A stretch of 50,469 nucleotides of DNA from a virus, in the IMG/VR virus record IMGVR_UViG_3300031999_000034, positions 1 to 50,469 of that record. The stretch is one strand, 5' to 3'. A model generated the notes under the pieces. That model was not told the DNA's origin, ran no database searches, and was given only the letters and a program-made list of their open reading frames with translations. A program made the position numbers and the translations under genes. The number at the start of each line of letters is the position of its first letter. The stretch's first letter is position 1. Shown here one piece after another: positions 17,156 to 26,318 of this stretch.

Positions 17156-18028
17156 TTACTCCTTGGGCGCCGCATTCCGGATGCTAAAGCCCGGGGCATC
17201 GGCTGGTACTTCGAAGACCTGATTCGTGTCTACGTCATAGTGGCCGCACAGGACTTGTCCGTGCGCATAGACGGGCCAACCCAACTCCGTCAGCAAAACG
17301 CAGAATCTGATGTCGTGTCCCCACATGACCAGCGGTTTGCTGGCATCCGTATCGACTGCTGGAATGTCCCGCTGGTCGGCCCAAATAGGCTGGCCGGGGT
17401 TGGCATCCATCCATGCCTTGATGGCCTCGACGCGCGCCAAAAGGCAGCCGGCGCCTCCACCCATGATCTGCGTAGGTCGCGCACCCGGACCCATCTCGAT
17501 GTCCCACGCGGCGCCTTCGCCGTGGTTCTTGTACAGGAGAGGTTCGCACGGGGCTTCGCGCGTTGTGTAGATTCCAGTTACCGCGCCAACTTCCGGATGC
17601 TGTTCCATGAAGTTGTGGAGCGTGTACAGTCCCAGTCGCGGAATGATCGTATCGTCATCGACGTAGAAGATGTACTTCGCGTCCGCTCGAATGGCTTCCA
17701 TCGTCATGATCTGGCGCGCTGCCGCCGACCGCAGTCCGGTCTTGATGGCGTAGGACATGGCGACGTTGAGGGGCGGAACCCAGTTCATGTGCGACAGGAA
17801 GAAGATTGCCGGCACGCTGGCCGGCACCACAAAACCCGTATCCACCTTGTAGGACTTTTCGCACCCCGGGCACTGCAGCACACTGTCATGCGCTTTTCCG
17901 CCGATTGGAATAGCCACCATGATCTGGGGTTTCGATGCCAACTTAATGGACGACCTGCGCCCAATTACATAATCGGGTTGTCCATCCAACACCATGTCAC
18001 TATCGGTGATGTGAATGCTATCGCCCAT
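17156..18028 (-). CDS. GT-A fold glycosyltransferase
   Basis: A 290-residue enzyme with KPQIMVAIPIGGK as first strand, a Cys pair (QCPGCEKSY, residues 53 and 56) in an early insert, YIFYVDDDTIIP carrying the metal-binding DxD (D124-D126), GAVTGIYTTRE, GGGAGCLLARVEAIKAW and late WGHDIRFCVLL, the order seen in GT2-like phage glycosyltransferases. It probably transfers a sugar from a nucleotide-sugar donor to a virion protein, a host glycan or DNA; the acceptor is unknown. It is the first gene after the terminator and its end carries the ribosome-binding site of the fibre gene, which suggests a link to the fibre. ATG is preceded by AGGAG. Confidence 0.75.
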   Translation of the reverse strand: MGDSIHITDSDMVLDGQPDYVIGRRSSIKLASKPQIMVAIPIGGKAHDSVLQCPGCEKSYKVDTGFVVPASVPAIFFLSHMNWVPPLNVAMSYAIKTGLRSAAARQIMTMEAIRADAKYIFYVDDDTIIPRLGLYTLHNFMEQHPEVGAVTGIYTTREAPCEPLLYKNHGEGAAWDIEMGPGARPTQIMGGGAGCLLARVEAIKAWMDANPGQPIWADQRDIPAVDTDASKPLVMWGHDIRFCVLLTELGWPVYAHGQVLCGHYDVDTNQVFEVPADAPGFSIRNAAPKE

Positions 18029-18047
18029 TGGATTCTCCTAATGTAAA

Positions 18048-18083
18048 CAAGGGGCAGACTCACCTGCTGGAATCTGCCCCTTG
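18048..18083 (-). terminator. hairpin terminator after capsid gene cluster
   Basis: An 11-bp perfect inverted repeat (CAAGGGGCAGA and its complement, arms 18048-18058 and 18073-18083) with a 14-base loop. On the minus strand it is followed by TTTACATT. It lies in the gap between the small capsid-associated gene and the glycosyltransferase gene and would separate head-gene from tail-gene transcript levels. The T-run is short, so termination may be partial. Confidence 0.75.
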
Positions 18084-18094
18084 CGTTCTGGAAC

Positions 18095-18490
18095 TTACCT
18101 GTTGCTATCGGCCGACGTAAACCGCCCGCCGACATTCACGCGAACCTTGGTAGCCAGCGTAGCTCCGGCTGCCGTAATGGCTGTAGCCGTGAGTTTGCTG
18201 GCCGCAGCGGCGGTTCCGGGGGCGATGACAGTCAACGCGCCCTTATCCACGGCCACCGCCACATTGGCCACGTACTTCTGCAAGTCCGTGGAACTGCCAA
18301 CCGAAATCGTGGTGTCACCGGCACCACTGACGGAAGCGCAGTACTCCGTTACGTGATCAATCTGGAACCCAACTCCGGCGGGCAACTTATACGTGGAAGT
18401 AAGAGTCGACCCACTGGCGCAGGTATTGAACACAAACGGAATCACAGTGTACGCGCCGTACACGGGACTCGTAAATCTGGTCTGCGCCAT
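18095..18490 (-). CDS. small capsid-associated (decoration-like) protein
   Basis: A 131-residue beta-rich protein, MAQTRFTSPVYGAYTVIPF at the start and Ala/Thr/Val-rich afterwards (LTATAITAAGATLATKV). ATG 18490 is two bases after the capsid gene stop, so it is co-translated with the capsid protein; the open frame extends upstream but there lies over the capsid gene. Small beta proteins directly after the major capsid gene are often decoration or cement proteins. That is inference from position; no family was recognised. Confidence 0.55.
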   Translation of the reverse strand: MAQTRFTSPVYGAYTVIPFVFNTCASGSTLTSTYKLPAGVGFQIDHVTEYCASVSGAGDTTISVGSSTDLQKYVANVAVAVDKGALTVIAPGTAAAASKLTATAITAAGATLATKVRVNVGGRFTSADSNR

Positions 18491-18492
18491 AA

Positions 18493-19404
18493 TTACGCCC
18501 CCAGTCCGCCGACCACATTCCGCCAGTCCGCAGCACCCGCCGACAGCCGGTAGGTCATCTTGGACTTCAGATTGCCAGTCTCGAAATCGATGGTATGATC
18601 CGTGGCCGGCTGCATGCGCCAGTACGCCAGCACACGATGCTGGGCGGGCGGCGACATGACGAACCACGAGTCGTCATCGGTGAGGTACTTCGACATCACG
18701 ATCTGGATCCCAAGGGGCGCCAGAGCGTTGGTCGCATTCTCGGCGGTGTTCGACCGGAGTTCCGACTTGAGAATCTCGTGCGCCAGCCACCGAAGCTGGA
18801 CAGGAATCACGAGAACAGCCGGGTTGCCCTCGATGGGCATGGACCGGTCATCCACCATGGTATCGAACAGATTGATCGCAGTCTCGAGGTTGGCAATCGA
18901 GAGGTCGCCGGACACGAGATTGCTGGCCGTGCCGCCCCCAACCAGCACATGGCTGGCCGAGAACAGGTACGCGGCATCGGGCGTGGTCGTGGTGGCAAAC
19001 CCACCATTAATCACAGACCAGATGTACCGCTCGATGGACACATGCGCAGCACGCGCCAACGGGGGCCCCGCGTTAGTAATCGCGCCGTCGATGTCGTCAT
19101 CAGCGGCCTCGAAACTGATCTGGAAGCCCTTGGAGTACGTGACGTGCGTGAACCGCTTGTCGAAGCCCTGCAGCAGGGTATCGTAGAGGATCCCGCCGGC
19201 CTCCGTCTTGGTGGCGAACTCGCCAAAGCCGGTGATGCCAGTGACCTCTTCGTACGCACGGCTGGAGTTACGAACATTGAACACCGAGGGGTACGAAAGC
19301 CCCGGGGCGTTGAAGTTCTCGGACATGATCTCGTCAAGGAAGGCCAGACGCGACTGAAACAAGTCCGCAAATCTGGCACGCAGCATGATGGCACCAGCAC
19401 TCAT
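18493..19404 (-). CDS. major capsid protein, Mu gpT-like (HK97 fold)
   Basis: A 303-residue protein. RARFADLFQSRLAFLDEIM, the N-terminal arm region, SSRAYEEVTGITGFGEFATK and KRFTHVTYSKGFQISFEAADDD (quoted in parts) are characteristic of the Mu gpT-like major head subunits. The middle (LVIPVQLRWLAHEILKSE) and end (WFVMSPPAQHRVLAYW, DFETGNLKSKMTYRLSAGAADWR) fit the P-domain and final strand of this group. It forms the icosahedral shell. Preceded by scaffold and two head proteins, as in standard head cassettes. Confidence 0.85.
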   Translation of the reverse strand: MSAGAIMLRARFADLFQSRLAFLDEIMSENFNAPGLSYPSVFNVRNSSRAYEEVTGITGFGEFATKTEAGGILYDTLLQGFDKRFTHVTYSKGFQISFEAADDDIDGAITNAGPPLARAAHVSIERYIWSVINGGFATTTTPDAAYLFSASHVLVGGGTASNLVSGDLSIANLETAINLFDTMVDDRSMPIEGNPAVLVIPVQLRWLAHEILKSELRSNTAENATNALAPLGIQIVMSKYLTDDDSWFVMSPPAQHRVLAYWRMQPATDHTIDFETGNLKSKMTYRLSAGAADWRNVVGGLGA

Positions 19405-19441
19405 GACCAGTACCTACCTTTCAGGCTGTTAAGCCAGATTA

Positions 19442-20026
19442 TTAGACAGTCAGACTGCCGGAAGTGGTTTCGATGTGGGTCATCCTGCCAAACTTGACCA
19501 TGTACTTCGCATACAGGCCAGTAACGTCATTGGAGACAGATGGATACACGCCAACAAGCTGGAGGATCGCGGCAGATTCCGTCGTCTTCTGCACAGGAAC
19601 ATTCGCCGCGCTACTGTCCAGCATAAGGCCGGACTGGCCGGTATACGCACTACCTGCAGCATATGCTGCGGGAGTCACATACTGACCAATAGCAGCCAGA
19701 ATTTCAGTGTCGTTATCGTACAGTACCGTACCAACACTATCACCCTGCAGCAAAAACACTTGATCTGGGTCATCATAGACCAGAATATTGCGCTTGGCCG
19801 TGGAAGCTGGGGAGTGATGAGCAGCTACGCCTCTGATGCTGTGTACCAAAATGGTACTATTCAGCACAGACATGACCGTCACTCCGGTTTCCGTACGAGC
19901 GACAATATCGCCCTCGTAAATAACGACGGCGTTAGCCGGCACCACGTACTCGCCAACTCGCGGCGAATTACCATTCGGCGCGTTAAGCGGCCGAAGCCCC
20001 ATGGGGGCATTCACGTTGTTAGCCAT
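19442..20026 (-). CDS. head protein, DUF2190-like or decoration type
   Basis: A 194-residue protein beginning MANNVNAPMGLRPLNAP, a start shared by many phage head-associated beta-barrel proteins encoded next to the capsid gene (the MANxxxPxGLRP group). The remainder is beta-rich (NAVVIYEGDIVARTETGV, DQVFLLQGDSVGTVLYDND). It is separated from the capsid gene by 37 bases. Probable role is shell stabilisation or a fibre base. Recognition is from the N-terminal pattern and gene order. Confidence 0.6.
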   Translation of the reverse strand: MANNVNAPMGLRPLNAPNGNSPRVGEYVVPANAVVIYEGDIVARTETGVTVMSVLNSTILVHSIRGVAAHHSPASTAKRNILVYDDPDQVFLLQGDSVGTVLYDNDTEILAAIGQYVTPAAYAAGSAYTGQSGLMLDSSAANVPVQKTTESAAILQLVGVYPSVSNDVTGLYAKYMVKFGRMTHIETTSGSLTV

Positions 20027-20035
20027 GAAAACTTC

Positions 20036-20662
20036 TTACTCCTGCGAGAGCATCTCCCGCGAACCCATAAGTTCGCCGTCAATTTCCCGCTGCGATTTGT
20101 CGCGGCCAGTACTTTGTTTGACGCCACCATCCCCTGTCAGCATGACTCCGCTGCGAATTGCGATCTGGCCACGCATGGCCGCACGCGCTTCCGCTTCGAG
20201 AGCACGTCTGGACTGTTCGAGTTGCCTCGCCAGCCACACGTCCTTGGGGATCCAGCACAACACTGAATCAGTACCACGCCGCACGTAATTGTCCAGAACG
20301 GCACTACCCTGCATCTTGGCGGGCGGACCATCGATGTACAAGGACAGGGTCCGGCCGATTTCGTCATCATACGAAACCGGGGACCAGCCCCGCCATCCAC
20401 GTTCCTGCCGGTACCGAGGATTCTTCCACGACAGTACCCTGCCCGGGGGATGTGCTTTGATCTGGTGCGGATTCCTACTGGTGAACGGATCTTTGAGCAT
20501 CTGCACACTGGCGTCGACAGACTCGCCTTTGGCAATCTTCTCAGCAATCCGCTGGCGCATTTCGTCACGGAGAGTCCCAAGCTGGGACTGCAGGTCCAAA
20601 TCACTGGCGGACGCCGGCGGTTCGACCATCTGCAGTGCGGGGGGTGTCTCGGTTTTGGCCAT
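20036..20662 (-). CDS. head-cassette protein, unknown function
   Basis: A 208-residue protein. The N-terminal half is helical and charged (LRDEMRQRIAEKIAKGES), the middle carries an aromatic block (QERGWRGWSPVSYDDEIG, then DNYVRRGTDSVLCWIPKDVW), and the C-terminal half is again charged (EQSRRALEAEARAAMRGQ). No known family was recognised. It lies between scaffold and decoration-type genes, so it is probably a head-assembly or minor capsid component. Confidence 0.5.
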   Translation of the reverse strand: MAKTETPPALQMVEPPASASDLDLQSQLGTLRDEMRQRIAEKIAKGESVDASVQMLKDPFTSRNPHQIKAHPPGRVLSWKNPRYRQERGWRGWSPVSYDDEIGRTLSLYIDGPPAKMQGSAVLDNYVRRGTDSVLCWIPKDVWLARQLEQSRRALEAEARAAMRGQIAIRSGVMLTGDGGVKQSTGRDKSQREIDGELMGSREMLSQE

Positions 20663-20672
20663 GTTCTAACTC

Positions 20673-21518
20673 CTAGCCGTTTGCCAGCAGATGCGCATTG
20701 GTTTTGTAGGCCAACCTACCCTCACGAATGCGTGTCATCTGTTCGGCAGTAAACTTGCCGCCGGGCATGGCTTCGCCCAGCCGGCGTGAAACCTTATCCA
20801 ACTCGGCCTCTTCCTCGGCGGACAACTTGGCTCCAGCAACGCCCGGACCCGGAGCGAACTGGTCGCGCCCGGGCGCCAGACCGCCGTCCCGGCCGTACAC
20901 CGGACGAGGACCGTGGGTCTTGGGTGTAAGACCAAGATCCAACCCAGCCTCGTTTGCAGCATTCAGAACGGCTCTAGGATCGGTCTCCGCGAGATTGCCC
21001 ATGTCATTGAGCAGCCGGTTCGTCGCCGCATACAACTTGGAGGTCTTGTCCCGAAGTTCCGGCCAACGCGCCATTGCGGATTCGTTGGCGTCTCGTTCGA
21101 GCTGACTGAACCTTTGCGATCCAAGTTTCTTGTCCACGCTGGCCGCAACACGCTCGTCCATCATACGGTTGGAAATCAACTCGTCCAATGCCACGAGAGT
21201 CTGCGGCTGATCCGTCGGGATCTGCGCACGCATGTTACGCAGTTCCGCGATGGACATTTCGTCGAGGTTCTTGGGGCCCGCCGGCGCCGCCGGACGTGCC
21301 GCAACTGCTCCCTCGACAACACCCCGGAGGCCAGCAATCTCGGCCCGAAGATTCGCATTGGCTTCGTCCATCTTGCGAATCAACTCGCCGCGAACTTCAT
21401 CTGGACCACGGCCCTTACCGTCGGCCTTTTCACCCGGGCTAGGGGAAGTACCGGTGGGCTGGTCGGCCGGGGGCGTGACCGGCAATACGCCTTCAATCGC
21501 TTTGTCTAACACTGACAT
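20673..21518 (-). CDS. scaffolding protein (putative)
   Basis: A 281-residue hydrophilic protein with a Pro/Gly/Ser-rich N-terminus, long charged helices (GELIRKMDEANANLRAEI; LAATNRLLNDMGNLAETD-like region), a Pro/Gly-rich hinge (residues about 200-230) and a basic C-terminal helix-rich end (TAEQMTRIREGRLAYKTN). This composition and its place between portal and capsid genes are typical of scaffolding proteins, whose basic C-terminus contacts the capsid protein during procapsid assembly. No protease domain was seen. Confidence 0.65.
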   Translation of the reverse strand: MSVLDKAIEGVLPVTPPADQPTGTSPSPGEKADGKGRGPDEVRGELIRKMDEANANLRAEIAGLRGVVEGAVAARPAAPAGPKNLDEMSIAELRNMRAQIPTDQPQTLVALDELISNRMMDERVAASVDKKLGSQRFSQLERDANESAMARWPELRDKTSKLYAATNRLLNDMGNLAETDPRAVLNAANEAGLDLGLTPKTHGPRPVYGRDGGLAPGRDQFAPGPGVAGAKLSAEEEAELDKVSRRLGEAMPGGKFTAEQMTRIREGRLAYKTNAHLLANG

Positions 21519-21575
21519 GGTCTCTCCTAGTCCGAATGACGCATCGGCGGCGTAACTCGGAGAGTGTTTGGGAAA

Positions 21576-21800
21576 CTAGGCGTGTCCCTTACGCCTTTTA
21601 CGCATGATCGAGTTCTGGAATCTCTCGCCGCTGTTCTCTTTACCCTCAGCGGCCATGGGGGTCAATCCGGCTTTCTTACCCCCTCGCATGGCTGAATTAT
21701 ACGCCTGTACTTTGCGTACTTCGGCCATGGTTTCGTCATCATTGGTTGGAAAAGCGCTGGACCCTTTAGCTTTTCTGCGAAGACTCTTGAGAAGGGCCAT
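21576..21800 (-). CDS. small basic protein in head cassette
   Basis: A 74-residue strongly basic protein (LLKSLRRKAKG, MRGGKKAG, IMRKRRKGHA). No family was recognised. It lies between the portal-side small gene and the scaffold gene. The charge suggests nucleic-acid contact or a head-assembly role; a DNA-binding role is a guess. A 57-base gap with no clear feature separates it from the scaffold gene. Confidence 0.5.
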   Translation of the reverse strand: MALLKSLRRKAKGSSAFPTNDDETMAEVRKVQAYNSAMRGGKKAGLTPMAAEGKENSGERFQNSIMRKRRKGHA

Positions 21801-21807
21801 GTTGTTC

Positions 21808-22002
21808 CTACTCGTGCTCGTTAAGGAAATTGACTAGAGAAACTCTTCCGGCTAAAACCCCGGAGTCATACCTGACAGCCTCGAGATTCTTACTGGCAGC
21901 CGAATGCACAACCACGACGTTCTGTTGCTGGACAAACCCAGTCAATTCCCGCATCAAGGCATGCCCCGCCTCGGACTGCAGAAAATCACGAACTTCGGAC
22001 AT
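21808..22002 (-). CDS. small protein after portal, unknown function
   Basis: A 64-residue protein, MSEVRDFLQSEAGHALMREL at the start, then VVVVHSAASKNLEAV and a polar end. Its ATG overlaps the portal stop as TAATG, so it is translated by coupling. It resembles in size and place the short accessory genes often found after portal genes; no function can be assigned. Confidence 0.5.
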   Translation of the reverse strand: MSEVRDFLQSEAGHALMRELTGFVQQQNVVVVHSAASKNLEAVRYDSGVLAGRVSLVNFLNEHE

Positions 22003-24380
22003 TACTGAACCCCACCTTCGAGATTGCCCAAGTCGCCGGCTGGCACATTATTCGCCATGCCCGGCTGCATCTGGCCGCCTGCCGCGAGAGCCGCCTGCAT
22101 GCCCTGCAGATGCCCGCGCTTGTGGACGGCGTACACGCCAACAGCTTCCGGCGCCATCATGTTGAACTGGGGAGTCTTTTCGTACTCCTCCATGATTCGG
22201 AGATGGTCAGGATGGTTGTCAGTAGGCAGAACCTCCAGCATGATTCCTTGGGACAGTGCCTGATTTTCCTGCTTCTGATCCATTGGCGGATGCGTGTAGG
22301 CGCCCTGCCCGGGCATAGCTGGCATCAGTCGACTGATGTCCGTGCCTTCGCCAAAGTGCCGCAGGAAATCTTCCAGCGCATTTCTACGAACTTGCGGATC
22401 CGTCGCGTAGTCGGGATGCGTCATGATCGTAGAGTATCGCACCTGCGCGATGCCACGTAGAACTTCTCGGTTCGTGTTTACACTGTTGCCAGCGAATTTG
22501 AACTGGAAACGTCCTCGGATCTGCGCAGGTGTGGTACGTTTGGGAACTGGTTTCTGGGTCGAACCAGTCACGTAATACCACTTCTCGTCCGGCATTCTCT
22601 TCTGGTACAGGCCGAAGAGTTGCTGGACCATCTCGGTCCAACCAGTCAACTGCCAGCGCGTGATCAGCACGTCGGTCTTGATGTTTCCTTCGGAGAGCAT
22701 GGCCAACGTGCCGCGCGCTGTGCGCGGAGCATTCCGCACCTGCGGCGAACCCATGTTCATCGGAGACATCGTTACGCGATCAGCGAACAACAGCAACGAA
22801 TCAAGGGCGGACAAGTTGGCCAGAGGTTCCTGCTGGAACTTGGGGAACACGATCCCGTTGATGTCACTGACCGGGACGCCTTGCCCCGGCTTGATACCGT
22901 TCAGCACTTCCGGCGTCACTGACATCGCAGCCGGCGTGAAGAAGAAGAACGGGTTGTTGATCAGTTCCTGCGAATTGTTGATGTGATTGATGATGGTGTC
23001 GATCTCGATGGCCAGAGGGGCCAGATTCTCACCAAGACCAATGGCATCCCAGCGCCCAGAAATCGGCTGGTATTTCAGTGTCGCATACGGTCGACGCCCA
23101 TGAGGAAACTCCTCGTCCAGATATCTGGCGCTGGCAACCTTCTGCAGGGCGTACGGAATGTGATAGATAACTTCGGTCGACTCGGTCTCGCCGGGGAAAT
23201 GGTCTCTGGTGTAGACCTCGAAACACAGAACCCTATTCTCGTTGTAGGGCGTATACCCTTCCGGCAAGTCAATAGTTTCTTCGCGCTGGTCGTTGCCAGT
23301 TGTTCCGGTAATCCGGTCTTTCTGCAGTGCCAGATTACGGTTGTCCGGCAGTTCCTCTTGGCGCACCGTGCGGTTAGCGCGAAGAGTTTCCAGATCCTGT
23401 TCGGTCAGATCCCATTCACCGGCTGCAACACGACGTTCGATTTCCTCGATGGTAAGCCAGAACTGCTGGGACACGCGACTGGCAGACTGGATGTCGAGGG
23501 CACGGAACGGAACAATCAGGTCTTCGTATTCGACAACCTCAACCTTGGGAGCATCGTATTCCATGACCCGACGCGACACGCGCGCGATCACCTCGTCCAC
23601 GAACTCACTGGATTCCAGTTCAACAGTGGCCCACAGACTGCGACGGTTTTCGAGGAAGGACACGTCCCAGCGAGTGCCAACTCCAGAATCCCCGTCCAGC
23701 ACCATGGCAAGTTCTGGCGAGTTGGGATCCATTCCAAGATCCGTCAACTGCTGCGTTTTTTCCGGCGTGGGGTCGTGGCGGAAATCCAGCAACGACTTCT
23801 GCAAGTTGTTGGCGCCCGGCGCTCCGAAGATGTCGGTCAGAATGTCCAGTACTGTCTTGGGGCGAGGAGCGTCCACTGGAGTGCCAGTATGATCCATCTC
23901 CTCAAGATCCCACATTTTCTTGATGCCCCACGGCTCTACGATCCGGCGCCACTTGCGGTGCCAGAAGATCTTGACGTGGGAGATGCCATCGAGAAACGCA
24001 TTACGGAACCAATTTTCAGTAGTTAGGTACAGGTCAGCAATATCAGAGTTCAGTGACCAGTCAAAGAACAGTTCGGTGTCATCTGTGTCCTCTGGCATGA
24101 ACTCGTCGGGAACCCGCTCCACCTGCACGATGGGCTGCATGCCCCAGAACGCGTTTACGCATTTGGGCACACCACCCTCGATCTTCTCGAGAATGACAGG
24201 CAGATGCACGTCAGAAGCACCGACCCATGGTCCTTGTACTGGGGCCTTGTCGCCGTAGTACAAAGCGCGCGCTAATTGGATCTTGGCCAATCTTGTACCA
24301 CGGTCATCGATGTCTCGCCTGATCAACCGCAGGAACTGTCGGCCGCGTTCCTTGCTGAACTCTTCGGTGAGTTTAATCAT
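22002..24380 (-). CDS. portal protein (P22 gp1-like)
   Basis: A 792-residue portal. ATG 24380 overlaps the previous stop (TAATG); the open frame extends 38 residues upstream but this lies over another gene. Recognisable features are the charged N-terminal helix (FSKERGRQFLRLIRRDIDDR), WVGASDVHLPVILEKIEGG, the ENWFRNAFLDGISHVKIFW region, the GRWDAIGLGENLAPLAIEID wing/stem stretch with FFFFTPAAM, and a C-terminal Gln/Met/Gly-rich tail with a helical EEYEKTPQFNMMAP segment. It forms the dodecameric DNA entry ring for packaging with TerL. The length and C-terminal extension match the P22 type better than shorter siphovirus portals. Confidence 0.82.
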   Translation of the reverse strand: MIKLTEEFSKERGRQFLRLIRRDIDDRGTRLAKIQLARALYYGDKAPVQGPWVGASDVHLPVILEKIEGGVPKCVNAFWGMQPIVQVERVPDEFMPEDTDDTELFFDWSLNSDIADLYLTTENWFRNAFLDGISHVKIFWHRKWRRIVEPWGIKKMWDLEEMDHTGTPVDAPRPKTVLDILTDIFGAPGANNLQKSLLDFRHDPTPEKTQQLTDLGMDPNSPELAMVLDGDSGVGTRWDVSFLENRRSLWATVELESSEFVDEVIARVSRRVMEYDAPKVEVVEYEDLIVPFRALDIQSASRVSQQFWLTIEEIERRVAAGEWDLTEQDLETLRANRTVRQEELPDNRNLALQKDRITGTTGNDQREETIDLPEGYTPYNENRVLCFEVYTRDHFPGETESTEVIYHIPYALQKVASARYLDEEFPHGRRPYATLKYQPISGRWDAIGLGENLAPLAIEIDTIINHINNSQELINNPFFFFTPAAMSVTPEVLNGIKPGQGVPVSDINGIVFPKFQQEPLANLSALDSLLLFADRVTMSPMNMGSPQVRNAPRTARGTLAMLSEGNIKTDVLITRWQLTGWTEMVQQLFGLYQKRMPDEKWYYVTGSTQKPVPKRTTPAQIRGRFQFKFAGNSVNTNREVLRGIAQVRYSTIMTHPDYATDPQVRRNALEDFLRHFGEGTDISRLMPAMPGQGAYTHPPMDQKQENQALSQGIMLEVLPTDNHPDHLRIMEEYEKTPQFNMMAPEAVGVYAVHKRGHLQGMQAALAAGGQMQPGMANNVPAGDLGNLEGGVQ

Positions 24381-24760
24381 TAATCGGTGACCACCAATTC
24401 CATGGTAGCGAGATTCGTAGTAGACTCGTTTTGCACGTACAAATGCGTAACGGTGCCTACCAGCAGTAGCGATCCATTCTCCGCAATCGGCCACAAGGCG
24501 GCAATGTCGTTCACCGCAACTTTGGCGGCACGATCAATTTCCATGAACAGCGTCACACCACTCTCGGCACCCGGCGCCGAGGTCACGCCCTTGAGATCAA
24601 TTTCCTGCGGAGCAGTCATGTGCGTGGCCAAGACAATGCGTTGGCTGGTAGACTCGGTGTACACCTTGTTGTCGTCGTAATAAACCTGATCGTACAGGAT
24701 CGCATCATTGCGCGTCAACTTGAGACGAGCACGTGTAGTCTTACGAAGTACGTCTGCCAT
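24380..24760 (-). CDS. small head protein sharing a module with the fibre
   Basis: A 126-residue protein starting at ATG 24760 after GGAG, overlapping TerL by 20 bases. Residues about 60-126 (VTLFMEIDRAAKVAVNDIAAL followed by WPIAENGSLLLVGTVTHLYV and NESTTNLATMELVVTD) match the last 70 residues of the fibre at 15225-17153 (VLFLETSAPIDVAVDETSTY, WPVSDLVALTRSDVTRLYI, NNSATTMATVLLAMVD). Both halves align without large gaps. Position between TerL and portal suggests a head or decoration protein; the shared module could be an anchoring or trimerising domain. Confidence 0.6.
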   Translation of the reverse strand: MADVLRKTTRARLKLTRNDAILYDQVYYDDNKVYTESTSQRIVLATHMTAPQEIDLKGVTSAPGAESGVTLFMEIDRAAKVAVNDIAALWPIAENGSLLLVGTVTHLYVQNESTTNLATMELVVTD

Positions 24761-26318
24761 TCCACGTGCTCCTATCGTATCCGGTGTGTGTGCCCGGCAA
24801 AACAATCTGCCGCCCGTTGGCGTGTTCTTCTGGGTCGTTCTGGGACTGCCGGCGCACAAGACCTACCAGCGTGCGATAGGACATACCAGACTGGAAGTAG
24901 TACCTGAACAAGTCGATGAAATCGTCGTTGGCCTTGACGTAGTCTTCGCGTTCGCCGTGCAGATCGCGCGCCTTCGACGACTGCCACTCGCTATGGATGA
25001 AGTTCAGGAAGTTCTGTTTAATGGGCCGGCACGTGTTGAACACGACCAGTTGGGGTTCTGACCACTCGTACTTGTCGCACTTAAGCGCGTCATGAATGGC
25101 GTCGTAGCCAGCTGCGGCGTTGCGTTTCTTGGCCAACAACGTATGCACGCCAAATTCCGCAAACCGCATCCTGATTGACAAACCGCTCGTGGGCTCGTTC
25201 TGCTGCGCGCTGGTGTCGATGACTCGCATCGCCACAGGTTCTTGCCAGTCGTCGTGCTTTTCGAACTCCAGAATCTTCTTAGCGACATCGCGCACAGTGC
25301 GCAACCTATTATCGAATAGAGCCCGATACGCAAATACTTGATCGTCGGGACTGATGGCCAGCCAGAGAACCGCTATGGGTTTTCGCGGGTGGGGATCGAT
25401 GAGACATACCCGAGGCCAGTTTCTAGGGATATCAAAGGGAGGTACCCAGAAGGGCGGCATTGGTTCCCACTGCTTGTACACCCGACCTGCAAGATGCAGG
25501 AAATTGCCGTGGAGTCTGGCTTCGAGTTCGTCTTCGCGCAAGTCCTTGAGGAAATCTTCGATGTCTTTGCGTTCGAGGTATCCACCATTTTCCTTGGCGT
25601 TGTCCCACACAGAGAATCGGTACAACTTGAGTGACTCGTCGCCTTCATTGGCGCGGTCAACCAGAATGTCGTTGATCCATGGCTGGGACAGTGGAGTCAA
25701 TGTCATCCACAGGTGTCCGCCGAAATCAATGAGTCCGCGCCGTAACGCCACGTACTTCTTGTATCCGCAGGGTTCGTCGATCCATGCCCAGTGGCCGTTC
25801 GAACCTTCGAGCGCCATGTCTTCCTGCTCGTCCGACAGGAAGTGTATCAACGACCCATTGGTCAGTTCAATCTCGGTCGGGACGCCGCGCGCATTCTTCG
25901 AGACGCGCTTGATCATCTCAGCCGGAAGCCATTCCTGAAACTTGGGCCAGATTGTCTGCTTGATGGCCTGTTCGTAGTTCTGGGCCAGCACACGCCCAAC
26001 ATTGGGAACTGGTATCGGTTGGCCGTTGGTCAACCGCACAATCCGATTAGGGTGATCGATTGGGAGCCACGGCCTATACCCAATAGCGTGCGAAATTGCC
26101 TTGGCGGCGCCATCTACCGATTTGCCTGAACGATTGGAGCCGAGCACGACCTGCACTGCAGTGGCGTCAGACTCGTGAAAGTTCTGGTTGTTGGCACGCC
26201 GAAGTGGACGATAAAAGGCTATTTTCGCAGTTCGATACGTAGTTTCAAGCGCGTCAAGTTCTAGGAGTAGTTCCTGTAACTCATCCAGATTGGTCGAAGG
26301 GGAAGGGATCGCTGACAT
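24741..26318 (-). CDS. terL: terminase large subunit
   Basis: A 525-residue packaging motor. ATG 26318 has GGAGG six bases upstream; the frame continues to 26552 but overlaps TerS and is not coding. Walker A is VVLGSNRSGKS (G60-S67), Walker B WAWIDEP (D181, E182), followed by a coupling-motif-like HLWMTLTPL. The nuclease domain begins near RVCLIDPHPRKPIAVLWLA with a conserved Asp. It cuts and translocates DNA into the procapsid through the portal. The 38-base overlap with TerS implies coupled translation. Sub-type (headful versus cos) cannot be read reliably, but the circular map favours headful. Confidence 0.9.
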   Translation of the reverse strand: MSAIPSPSTNLDELQELLLELDALETTYRTAKIAFYRPLRRANNQNFHESDATAVQVVLGSNRSGKSVDGAAKAISHAIGYRPWLPIDHPNRIVRLTNGQPIPVPNVGRVLAQNYEQAIKQTIWPKFQEWLPAEMIKRVSKNARGVPTEIELTNGSLIHFLSDEQEDMALEGSNGHWAWIDEPCGYKKYVALRRGLIDFGGHLWMTLTPLSQPWINDILVDRANEGDESLKLYRFSVWDNAKENGGYLERKDIEDFLKDLREDELEARLHGNFLHLAGRVYKQWEPMPPFWVPPFDIPRNWPRVCLIDPHPRKPIAVLWLAISPDDQVFAYRALFDNRLRTVRDVAKKILEFEKHDDWQEPVAMRVIDTSAQQNEPTSGLSIRMRFAEFGVHTLLAKKRNAAAGYDAIHDALKCDKYEWSEPQLVVFNTCRPIKQNFLNFIHSEWQSSKARDLHGEREDYVKANDDFIDLFRYYFQSGMSYRTLVGLVRRQSQNDPEEHANGRQIVLPGTHTGYDRSTWNGRRTS

